From: an uncultured Bacteroidales bacterium
GTDB lineage: Bacteria; Bacteroidota; Bacteroidia; Bacteroidales; WCHB1-69
NCBI GenBank assembly: GCA_905235135.1
Contig: CAJOKR010000025.1
Span: 26,954 to 90,953, forward strand
Direction: 5' to 3'
Length of the DNA stretch: 64,000 bases
Part shown: in pieces, positions 9,544 to 21,200 of the stretch
How positions within the stretch are numbered: the stretch's first letter is position 1
Layout: the number at the start of each line of letters is the position of its first letter
Made by a program: the position numbers and the translations under genes
The notes under the pieces: model-generated
Told to the model about the DNA's origin: nothing
Seen by the model: the letters and a program-made list of their open reading frames with translations, nothing else
Database searches by the model: none

Positions 9544-11481
9544 ATGACCCATAAATTAAAGATAGTATATATGGTAATGATGTCAATCCTGACGGCAGCT
9601 CTGCCTGTGGAGTTGTCTGCCCAGAAGCCCTCCAAGGCCGCGGCGTTGTGCACGAAGGCTGTCCAGGCCATGCAGGCGCAGGATTTCGACAAGGCGATGG
9701 GCTACCTCGACCAGGCGCAGGCCAAGGATCCCGGCTACCCCGACATCTATGTCATGAAGGGCGACATCTACAATTTCCGTCTCCAGTCCGACTCCGCCAA
9801 GCTCTGCTACCAGCGTGCCATCGATCTCATCGGCGACCCCGACCCGATGCTCTACTACATCGCCGGCAACGAGGGTGCGAAGTGCGGCGACTACGAATAC
9901 GCACTCCGCACGCTGCAGCTCTTCCTCCAGAAGGGCCTCCAGTATTCCGACGTGCACCCTGACGCGCAGAAAACGATTGCCGACTGCCGTTTCGCCATCG
10001 AGGCGATGAAGCATCCGCACAGTTTCGAACTCGTGAACCTCGGTCCGGGGGTGAACTCCGAGTGGGACGAGTACCTCGCGGCCATCACCGCCGACGATGC
10101 CGAGATTGTCTTCACCGTGAAACGCCCCCGCGACCAGCAGACCGTGTGCGCCTTCTGCCTCAACGAGGAGGACCTCTACGCGAGCCGGAAGGGCGGCGAC
10201 GGCGACTGGCTGCCCCGCGAGCCGCTCGGGTCGCCCGTGAAAACCGGCTACAACGAGGGGGCGCAGTGCCTCTCCCCCGACGGCAAGTATCTGCTCTACA
10301 CGATGTGCGACGCCGACTTCGGGATGGGCAGCTGCGACCTCTACTGGGCCAAGCGCATCGGCGAACGGTGGTCGCGGCCCCGCAACTTCGGACTGCCCGT
10401 CAACACGCAGGCCTGGGAAAGCCAGCCCTCCATGGCCGCCGACGGCATGACCATCTATTTCGCCTCCTCCCGTCCCGGCGGCTTCGGCGGAATGGACATC
10501 TGGAAGACCACCATGACCGCCGAGGGGGAGTTTTCCATCCCCGAGAACCTCGGCCCCGCCGTCAACACCCCGGGTGACGACGCCGCCCCGTTCATCCACA
10601 GCGACGGCCGCACCCTCTACTTCGCCTCCAACGGCCGCGTCGGCATGGGCGGCTACGACCTCTACTACACGACCCTCCAGGCTGACGGCAGCTGGAGCGA
10701 GCCCCGCAACATGGGCTACCCCCTCAACTCGCCCGCCGACGAAATCAACATCTTCATCAACGCCACCGGCACCATGGCCTACATCTCCTCCGACAAGGGG
10801 GGCGGCTACGGCGGCCTCGACCTCTACAGCTTCGTGCTCGACGACGGCCTGCGCCCCAACCCCGTCACCTACATCAAGGGACATGTGCGTGATGCCTTCA
10901 CTGGCGACCCGCTGGCCGCCCGCATCGAGATGATCGACCTGAACACCCGGCAGCTGCTGACCTCCACCACCTCCGACCCGCAGACTGGCGGCTACCTGGC
11001 CTGCATCCACACCGGCGGCAACGTCCTGCTCAACGTCTCCCATCCCGACTACCCCTTCTACTCCGAGAACTTCCAGGTCGAGAAGTCCTACTCCGAACTT
11101 TCGCCCTTTCTGAAGGACATCCTCCTGCAGCCCACCGACGTGGGCACCGTGGTCACGCTCAAGAACGTCTTCTTCGACTTCGACCGCACCGAGCTCAAGC
11201 CCGAGTCGTTTGTGGAGCTGGACAAGCTTGCCGACTACCTGCGCACCAACGACATCCGCATTGAGATCGGCGGCCACACCGACGACCAGGGCACCGACGA
11301 CTACAACGACCGTCTTTCCGAGAACCGGGCCAAGGCGGTCTATGACTACCTTGTGGGCAAGGGCATCCCCGCCGCGCGGCTGCAGTACAAGGGCTACGGC
11401 AAGCGCGTGCCCATCGCCGACAACACCACCGACACCGGCCGCGCCACCAACCGTAGGACGGAGTTCAAGATTGTGCGGTAG
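9544..11481 (+). CDS. OmpA-family protein: TPR, WD40-like (PD40) repeats, carboxypeptidase-regulatory-like domain, OmpA C-terminus (PorE-like architecture)
   Basis: 645 aa; repeated LSPDGKYLLYT / FASSRPGGFGGMDIW; OmpA motif FDFDRTELKPES...IEIGGHTDDQGTDDYNDRLSENRAKAVYDYLVGKGI. Confidence 0.9.
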   Translation: MTHKLKIVYMVMMSILTAALPVELSAQKPSKAAALCTKAVQAMQAQDFDKAMGYLDQAQAKDPGYPDIYVMKGDIYNFRLQSDSAKLCYQRAIDLIGDPDPMLYYIAGNEGAKCGDYEYALRTLQLFLQKGLQYSDVHPDAQKTIADCRFAIEAMKHPHSFELVNLGPGVNSEWDEYLAAITADDAEIVFTVKRPRDQQTVCAFCLNEEDLYASRKGGDGDWLPREPLGSPVKTGYNEGAQCLSPDGKYLLYTMCDADFGMGSCDLYWAKRIGERWSRPRNFGLPVNTQAWESQPSMAADGMTIYFASSRPGGFGGMDIWKTTMTAEGEFSIPENLGPAVNTPGDDAAPFIHSDGRTLYFASNGRVGMGGYDLYYTTLQADGSWSEPRNMGYPLNSPADEINIFINATGTMAYISSDKGGGYGGLDLYSFVLDDGLRPNPVTYIKGHVRDAFTGDPLAARIEMIDLNTRQLLTSTTSDPQTGGYLACIHTGGNVLLNVSHPDYPFYSENFQVEKSYSELSPFLKDILLQPTDVGTVVTLKNVFFDFDRTELKPESFVELDKLADYLRTNDIRIEIGGHTDDQGTDDYNDRLSENRAKAVYDYLVGKGIPAARLQYKGYGKRVPIADNTTDTGRATNRRTEFKIVR

Positions 11482-11767
11482 GGGGGCAGGGTTAGAGGGT
11501 TAATCATCTATCGTTCGCGCGCTTGTTCGTCATTAACCTCACCCCCTTGCCCCTGTCCAAATGGCGAGGGGTGGTACCGACCTCCCCTAACAGTTTCTCA
11601 CATTGCAGTCGTTGGACTCCTCCCCCAGTTGTGGGAGGCCGGGAGGTGGTAATCAAGCCCACACACAAATGATGGATAGATACCAAAATCGCCCCTTTAC
11701 GCTATTCCTATATATGATAATATATATCTTATCACCTTCCGCCACCCCGGCACCCTGCCAAGCACTT

Positions 11768-11916
11768 CCCATACCTTTCCCATACCTTTCCCATAGCTTT
11801 CCCATACCTTTCCCATAGCTTTCCCATACCTTTCCCATACCTTTCCCATAGCTTTCCCATAGCTTTGCCATACTAAGGAGTATGGCATCACTATGGCATC
11901 ACTATGGCAACTGTAT
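11768..11916. repeat. 11-bp tandem repeats: CCCATA(C/G)CTTT x9, then TATGGCATCAC units
   Basis: Direct reading. Confidence 0.93.
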
Positions 11917-12167
11917 GCCATCCCTAACCCTCTAACCATGTAACCCCTAACCATGTAACCAACCCCACCCCTTTTCGTATAAGAAGATATACGGGAAATG
12001 GGGGAGGAACGGCGGAATTGACTGCCCTTCGCGACTGTTGATACCCTGTTGAAAAGTTTTAATAACTGAGACGATGCAGATAAGAAGCTGTATATAAGTA
12101 AGTTAGGGAAAATTTCAAAAAAATCGAAAAAAAACATTGCGAAAAGACAAACAATGGAAAAAAAATG

Positions 12168-12175
12168 TATTTTTG
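12168..12175 (+). promoter_or_regulatory. Putative Bacteroidota -7 element (TATTTTTG)
   Basis: aaaatgTATTTTTGcagg in an AT-rich leader upstream of the giant gene; no convincing -33 element at normal spacing. Confidence 0.5.
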
Positions 12176-12288
12176 CAGGTTAAAAATTATGTATAGTGTA
12201 AAGTAATGTATAGTGTTGACTTAAAGGCAAAAAACGAATCGAGTAGAGAAAAATAAATAATATAAATTACAAATTAAACAAAAACAGT

Positions 12289-15200
12289 ATGAAAAAACTA
12301 TTATCAATTTGCTTTCTGAGCATTCTGCTGGGGCTTCTGAGCTTCAGCGCGCAGGCGCAAAATTGCGGGTTCGTCATCAAGAACCTGCAGCCCGACACCA
12401 TCGAGGGTGTCGTGCAAATGTCGCCTGATGGCTTGCTGCCGTTGGAGCATACGCTGGGCCACGGGGTCTTCATCAACCCCACTGACCCGTATGACTATTA
12501 CGGCAACGCCACTGTTGATAGGACAGAACTGTACGAGCTGTTCCTTTGCAATTCGTGCAACCTGGACGACAAGACGAAGGTCTCCCTCGACTGGATCCTG
12601 CAACGGCAGGACGAGGACGGGAACTGGGTGACGGTAAATGACAATCTTTCCGACTACGTGGATTTTGACATCTACACCCTCTATCCCGAGATCAACAACC
12701 TGGGCGTGTGCAACAGCATCACGTGGCTCGGCGGCAGAGTGCCCAACGGCTTCGGCTATTGCGAGCAAGCAGTTGCCCCGGACATGTTCCACGGCATCAC
12801 CTGCAACACCCCGACCAACTATCCCGGCGCCGTCCCTGTCGGCCAGGGCACTCCCTACAGCGTCATGAACCAACTCGGCGAGCTCATCCCCGCCATGGGC
12901 ATGACCCCCATCTACACAGAAGCACTTGACTACTTCTATTATGACTTCTTCTCCCAGACCAGAACCCTCTTCCAACTCAAATGGAAACAGGTTGGTAAAT
13001 ACAGACTGATTGTGAACCTGCGTGAGCGCATCGGCGGTACCGCTTGGAACAACCTCACCTGGAATGAGAACGAAACTACCGACTTCATCGGCGGACACCA
13101 GTCCTGCTGCGGTGAGATCCTGATGTCCGACACCCTTTCCTATCCCGTCTTCGGCGAATTCTCCAAGGAGGTTTGCGAGAACGAGACCTGGACCTTCGGT
13201 CAACCCTCTAATACCTTCACGGTTACCACTCCCGACACCAATGTTGTCTTCGGCCGCACACTCAATGCCGGTTCCGGCAATTGCGAGATGTTCCAATCCG
13301 ACAGCATTTACAGAGTGCACTTCTTCGTGCGCCATACTCCTGTTGTCGTGGTGAAGGACACGAACATCTGCCGTTGCGCGACTCCCGATGTAATGGCTTC
13401 CATCACGGTTGATACCGTTGGTCTGAACGACACCCAGTGCTCCTATAAGATCCAATGGATGCACAGTGACATGAAATGGTATGATGAGCAAGGCTACTAC
13501 ACCAAGTTTCCGGACAGCCATGACATCCTACCGTCCGATTGGAATGGTGACACCATCTATACCTATATTGTCCGTCAGATTAATACCTACAACGACACGT
13601 TGGATTGCGTTGGCCCGCAGGCCCAGTTCACCGTGACCCTCAAGGAAATGCTTGCTCCCGAGATCACCTCTCCGGCAGCGGACACGCTCGATTTCTGTAT
13701 TGAGGCGATTGATGCGACCACTTCGCTGGATCTCGCCGCACAGGCGCAGGACGAATGCGGTACCACCATCCATTGGTACACGAAGCTGACATCCGCCCGC
13801 TACTATGAGTCTTTGCCTGTAGGTAACACGTTCACGAGTTACATAGACAAGACCTCTATCCTTGAAGGTGCGACTCCGCAAGTGTTCCTGGCCAACTACC
13901 TGCCTTCTGTCAACAAGGACACCACGCTCTATTTCTTCGCGACATCCTATAACGAGGATCTGGAATGTGAATCCCGCAAATTCGACTACTTTGTGGTGCT
14001 CATCCACCAAACGCCCGAATTGACACCCACAATTGCCAAGTCGGTTTATTGCCAGCACGACAATGTGGAGATGACCGCTACTGTCACCAACGACCCGCAG
14101 CACACTGATCCGGACTACACTTTCGTGTGGACCGGCGTGACCATTCCGGCGAATGAGGAAAAAGAGATTGAAGTGTCTGGCCCTGAGGAAGTCCTATCAG
14201 ATTGTTTGCCGTTAAACGATTATTATTTAAGAAACTACACTCAGCAGATTTACACGCCTGAGGAAGTTCCTGCGGGTGAGATTACCAAAATGGCTTTCAA
14301 ATTTGGGGATGGTCAAAGCCCTATTACTAGTAAGTCTTCTGATGTGGAGATATATCTGACAACAACAAACAAGAATGCTTTCAACTCTGCGGCTGACTTC
14401 GTGACGACTGATCTTGAGCTTGTTTATACTGGCGATATGAACGTCACTTCGGGTTGGAATGAGATTTCTTTCACTCACCCCTATAGTTACACGGGTGAAA
14501 AGAATCTGGTGGTTGTAGTGAAAGATAATTCTGGTGGGTATGATCGTCGTAGCTATTTTAGTTGTTCTAAGACCAGTGACAACTCAAACAAAGCAATGGC
14601 GTTTTGGACTGATAATGCGCTTCCGAATCCTATCACGAGTCCTGTTGGTGGTCGCCTTGGGATTTACAATCATCGTAATGATATCAAGTTCACGGTTATT
14701 CCGACAAGTGTTGCTTATACCACTTCTGATAGTTGTCATCACGCTTACAACCAGTTAGATACTACGGGTCACCAGTGCGGTGATACCCTCCGTAGCAGTG
14801 TTTACGTAATTGATGGCAACGGTTGTACGTCACAGCCTGTCAACTTTGTCTATGTCATGAACGACACTCTCGCTCCGACAGTCACCGGTGCTATCGATAC
14901 CACTCGCTTGAACGCCTGTAAGCTCGATACCACGAACACTTTCCATTACAACAGCATTGCTGATTTTCCTGCCACGATCACGATTACGGACGACGCTGTT
15001 GTTCCCGGTGACAACTGTGGTTTCACGGATCTCACCATGACCTATACGTCCACTTATAAAGATGGCGACTGCGAAGACACCCTTACCTACAACTATGTTG
15101 TTACGGACTGGTGCGGCAATAACGCCACTTTCTCCCAAGTGTTCATCTCTCATGACAGCTCGGCTCCGTACTTCGAGTTCGCAGAGGGCGAGTTCCCGTA

Positions 15201-18200
15201 TGTGCGCCTCTTCCCGGTGCCCGCTTATCATGACTGCCAATACAACTCTCCCGACAGCATGGACTTCGTCAATGCTGTTGCCGCTCACGTGCGTGACAAC
15301 TGCACCGACTCCGCTACCCTGATGCAGAGCGTCAAATTCCACTGGGAGAACACCGCTCTTCCGCCCGTTGGCGAAGATCCGACCGGTGCTACCAATATCT
15401 TCAGACAGAAGAACCACCTGACCGTTGCCGCTGTCATCACCGACAACTGCGGTAATACGGCTGACTCCCTGTTTATCTATCTTGACAAACCCGATAGCAT
15501 CTGGATTGAAGAGGAAATCACTAACCTCGATGCCATCTGTCAAGGCGACACCTCTAACCTTACGTTCAATGCTGATCTGATCCACGGTGACGAGCACCTC
15601 GGTCTCATCGAGCCTCTCACCTACGAATGGAGCGTCCTCAATGGTAGAACCGCTACCTTCGGCACCCCGACCGCTCTTACGACTAACGTTGTTCCTGAAG
15701 GCTTCGGCGATTTCATCTTCGTGTTGACGGTCACCGACGCTAACGAGTGCTCTGCCGTTTCCGGTTACTACAAACTGCATGTCAATGCTTATCCGGATGT
15801 GAAGATTGTTGCTAACCCGCACGACGGTTCTGTGAACCCGTTCTGCCCGACCTACGGCGACGTTGCTCTCCAAGTTGTGGATAAGAACACCAACGAAGTT
15901 GTTTCTGGCCTCACCTACGAATGGTCTGGCGAAGATGTTAATGCTTCTACTCTTGCTACCACCACACTGAGCATCCAGCCCAGCAAGTGCACGCACGACT
16001 ATGTGGCTAACGTTCATGTTACCGATCCTATCGGTTGCGACGCTACCGCTACGATCACTATTCACGTTGCTGACAACGAGGCCCCTGTCTTGGCTGACGG
16101 TTCCCTCAAGGACAGCGTTCTCGAATACCAAGCTAATTGCGAACTTAAGGTTCCCGACTTCGCTCCGTTCATGGAAGGCAATGTCACTGACAACTGCTTC
16201 TCCTATGCTAAGGGCGAAATCACCTACGAGCAGACTCCTGCCAACGGTACTGTCATCAACGATGAAGATTGGACCGATGGTTATTTCATCGTTACTGTTA
16301 AGCTGACGGATGCTTGTGATAACTTCAGCACCTACACGGTGAAGGCTATCAAGCCCGTCAATGAGCCGAAGCTTGCTCTCCAGCTCAGCGCTGACTCTCT
16401 CTGTGAGAATGATGAAGCATACGCTAATGGTATCACCATCTCCTCCACGGTTACTGATGGTAAGGCTCCGTTCACCTACGCTTGGACGCAAGGTATCAGC
16501 ACGGATGTTATCAGCACCGTTGAGAACTATATCGTTACGGAATCCCATGGCACTTACGAATATACTCTCGTTGTGACGGATGCTAATGGTTGTACCGCTG
16601 AGGCTACTGTTGATGTGACTATTTTCTACAGAGGCGATGACTTCCCGACCCGCGAATGGGCTAACACCCTTTGCCAAGGTTACAACGGTGCTCTCGCTAT
16701 CGACACTGTTCCTTACGGCTACTCTTTCATCTTCCAAGAGAATGGTATTCTGGTGCTGAAGAGCCAGGATGTCCCCGCTCACGAAACTTCTCCTTGGAAC
16801 ACTGTCCTGTACAGCCCCTGCGCTCCTGGTGAATGGACTCTGACCATCATCACCCCCGATGGCTGTGAACACGATACGTTGATTTATATCCCGAATGACC
16901 CGAAGGGTACTCCTGCTCCTGTTGCTACTCCGCACGATGTGACCAACTGTTTGGACAACAACGGCTGGATTGAAGTGACGATGCAGGCTGGTTATACCTA
17001 TTACTTCATCGATGGTAACGATACCACGCTGATTACTAATGCTACTATTAGCGGTCTCTCTGCTTCTTCTTATAAGATTTTCAGAGTTGACAACGCTACT
17101 GGTTGTCCTTCTGAGGCTATCACCCTTACGCTCGGTACCACTGCCGAAGGTCCTGACTTCGAGATTGGTAACGCTGTTGCTAATACCCGTTGCGTTGCTC
17201 CGGCTAATGGTTCCTTCGATCTCCTCACCCCGAACCTCCACTATGTGGTTACCCTCGGTGATGATACTATCTATGAAGGTACTATCACGGATGTTTACAC
17301 TGTTGCGAATCTTGCCGAAGGTGATTATCATGTGATTGTTACGGATCCTGAGACTAACTGTCAGAACGCCGATGACATCCACGTCGGTGATAATACGAAT
17401 AAACCTTCTGTCCATGGTGTTCCTACTGACAATACCTACTGCGACCAAGAACTTGGCGCTGACGGTTCTATCGCCGTTACGGTTGGTAACAACACGACCT
17501 ACAAGGTTTATGACGCTGAAGAGGAAGAGGTTGGCACGACCGGTCTCTGGCAAGGCACCTATTATGTCGTTGCTGTTGACAACCTCGGTTGTACGGCTAC
17601 GGATACTGTTAATGTTGGTTTCACTCCTACCTATCCGACCATCAAGGCTGATTCTACTATGAATATGTCTTGTGTTGAAGAAAACGCTAACGGTACTATT
17701 ACGATTACAATCACCAACACTCCTGCGGGTAAGACCTACAGACTGTGGAGCATGGATGAAGAAGGCGAATGGGCTGGTCCTGTTGAGCAAACGACCAACG
17801 TGTTCACCGGTCTCCTTGCTGGCGAATATCAGTACCAAGTTGTCTCCACCAAGGGTTGTGAGTCCGCTCTCGGTACCATCACGGTTGAGCAATATGAGCT
17901 TGAAGAGATGACTCTCACCTCTACTGCTGACTACATGTGCGAGCCCACGAATACTATCGCTGGTAATGGTACGATTACCGTCACCGCTCCTGTGGCTTCC
18001 ACTGGTCATACCTTCACCTATACGCTTGGTGAAGTCAGCAACACCACTGGTGTGTTCACGAACCTCGCTCATGGTGAGTATGTCGTCACGGCTGTTGAAA
18101 CCGAAAGCGGCTGTACTGTTGAAGGCGAAACCACTGTTGAATCCAACGCTTATGTTGTCACGATGGACAGCGTTGTTACTCCGAACAACCACTGCGCTGA

Positions 18201-21200
18201 ACCGTTCAATGGTGCTGTTACGATCAACGTTACGACTAACAACCCGAACGCTCAGTTGACCTACAAACTTGACGATGGTGAATTCCAGACCAGCAACACG
18301 TTTGAGGCTCTTGAGGATGGTCACTATACCGCCGTCATCTATGATGCCAACGTGAACTGCTACTATGAGCTGGGTATCGACATCGACAGACAGGAGAATA
18401 ACCTTGCTCTTACGGGTGTTACCACTCCGAACCACGGTTGTACTCCGGATCTCTACGATGGTACTTTGACTGTTGAGGCTACCTCTACCACTTGGGCTAA
18501 TCCTTCTTACCAGTTCAGCTTCCAGCACGGTGATTACGCTACCACCTCTTCCTGGAATCAACTTAGCGCTGGTAACTACACCGTTACTGTGATGGAAATG
18601 AATTCTCATTGTACGGCTGAGGAGACCTTCACGGTTGATCCCGAGGGTTGTCTCCCGGTTATCACCGATACCGCTTATAACCACAACCTCAATCCTGCTC
18701 ATTGGCACTTCTGCTTGAACACCGAGAACGCTTATCTCGAGTTCTCCGCTACTCTGCCCGAGGGTTGCGAGAACGAAGGTTTCGCTTACAACTGGTCTGT
18801 CGATTGCCATGCACAGACGGGTACCGGTAACATCATCCCCGTTGCTACGGATGAAGTTCACTGCTGTACTTACACCATGACGGTGACCAGCCTTGCTACG
18901 GGTTGTACCAGCGAGCTGCCCGTGTATGTCTGTATCGATGCTATCCCCGCCATCCAGTTCCAGATCAATCATGCTGACTTCAACGATGTTCCGAGAGTTA
19001 AGGAAATCTGTGTGAACGAAGAAGTTACGGTTGGTATTAAGCCCAACAGCTGGGAACACGCTGTTTGGACCAACGGTTACCACTCCGTTATTGATCCTAC
19101 TTACGAATTCGTTGTTGAGCCTTATGCTACCACTCCTGGTGTCATGAAGTCCTTCTGCGTGGATGTTATCGACTACAACGGATGTCCGAACCAAGGTGTC
19201 ATCAGCTTGCTCTCCAAGCCGCTGCCCGTTGCTGAGGTTTACGACACCGCTTGCACGTGTGTTGATCTTTTCAATCATGCTGCTTATAGACCGGTTAGTG
19301 TTGCGTTCTGCTATGATGCTGATCTTGCTGACGCCAATAATCATGTCCACTACCAGTTTAACGATACCATCTTTGGCGGTGGTGTGAACGGTTGCGACAG
19401 CGTGACCATCCACTACATCACCCTGCTTGGTGAGCCTGAAATTTCTGGCGAAGTGGATACTGCTTTCTGCGCCGGTACTACGATTGCTGATGTTATCGCA
19501 GACGTGGTAATCACGAACGCTATCGATACGGTTATTTATCTCAATGGTCAAGAAGTTGAGCTGACGGATGCTCTTGCTTATCACAACTGCGATATTGATA
19601 AACTTGAAATCATTGCCTTCTCCGGATCGTATTCTGAATATGGCGAAATGATTTACTGCAATGATTACGCTTATTACAATTTCGTTGTGAACACTGCTCC
19701 GAAGTTCAATGCTAATCTCGTTGTTGCTGAAAATTATTGTGCTAACGGTCAGCCCAGAGTTTTGGCTATTCCCGCTCACAGCAATAATATGTGTACCAAT
19801 GAGGTTACCACCATGCATCTCTATGTGACGAACACCGCCAATATCAATGATGTCTTTGTTGACCTTGGTGCTGTTACCGCTCCTGAGATTTCCTTCATCC
19901 CGAGAAAGGCTTACAACGGTAAGAAACTCGCTATCGAGATTAAGAACTCTTGCGGTAGTGATGTGAAGTTTGCTGACCTTGTTGTTGACTCTACGGTGAT
20001 TGAGCTTACGAATGTCGAATACTGCGAAGGTACTGCCATCAGTTACGACGCTATGCTTCCGAATCATTACGATCCTGCGAATGTGACTGCTTACCTGATT
20101 ACCGCTACTGGTGCCCAGCCATACGAGCCTAACACCCTGCTGACGTATGCTCAGAATGGTACCCAGATTTACTTCGTGGTTAGGGGTGAGATTTGTCCTT
20201 ACGTTGTGACGGATACGGTTAATCTTGTTATCTATCCGAAACCGACTGTTACGTTACAGCCTAATCATGATATGTGTCTTGAGGATGCTGCTACTGCTCT
20301 CACAAACGCTGTTACTGCTCAGTATGCTACGACTGAGAAGTGGCAATACAAGGCTACGGCTAACGCTACCGCTTACATGGATGCTGCTGATGTGGATGCT
20401 TTGGTTGAGGCTATTAAGGACATGCCTGAGGCTCATATCGCTTACTACGTCTGGAACAAGTGCGGTGAGGCTACTGCTTATGCTGATGTTCGTATCCTTC
20501 AACCGCTGCAAATTACGGCTCAGAATGTCTTGGTTTGCCCGGATGCTACGCTTAGCAATGTGAAGGCTTTGGCCAATGTCTCTGTGGATTACAACAACTA
20601 TCTCGCATCTGAGGTTGATGTTGTTTACACGGTTAAAGTTGCTGACGTTGATGTCACGCTCGATAGCAACAGTGTTGTTTTGGATTACACCACTGCTTAC
20701 AATGACCTCACCATCACTGCTACAGCGCAGACTAAGGACGGTGTTGAGGCTTGCGGTGATGCTTCCACTCCGATTGTTGTGAGCTTCAAGCACAGCACCT
20801 TTACAGATCCTACCTTTAAAGCTGCTTGTGACGATCAAATGTTGAGCGAATTTATCGCTACGCAACCTTCTTACACTGGCAACGATTCTGCTGTTGGTCA
20901 CTGGGAAGTTTTGGATGATAGTGAAGATTACTATGAGGTTAATCCTAATGAATATGTTGTGGATTGGGCTACTAATCCTTGGGTCAAGTATGTTTGGAGT
21001 ACTCAATGTGACGATAATTACGAAACCGAATCTGTTGTTTTACGTGAATATATCAACAGAGCACCTGAAATCACCGACCTCGTTTACTCGCTTACGGCTT
21101 GCGAGGGTGGCACGATCAGTGAATCTGCTACTAATTTGGAAGTTGTGTATCACGGTAATGAAAGCCTTTATACCACCACTTGGACTGTTGATGGTGAAGA

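Noticed and set aside
9583-11277. 564-aa antisense ORF over the OmpA-family gene
   Set aside because: Val/Gly/Ala/Glu-rich shadow translation; the sense strand has clear domains.
11697-12137. 146-aa ORF made of WERYGKAMGK repeats
   Set aside because: Product of an 11-bp tandem repeat read in any frame; no start context or non-repeat domain.
14830-20067. 1745-aa antisense ORF
   Set aside because: In codon register with the giant T9SS gene; explained by absence of TTA, CTA and TCA sense codons. The translation has no recognisable domain or signal.
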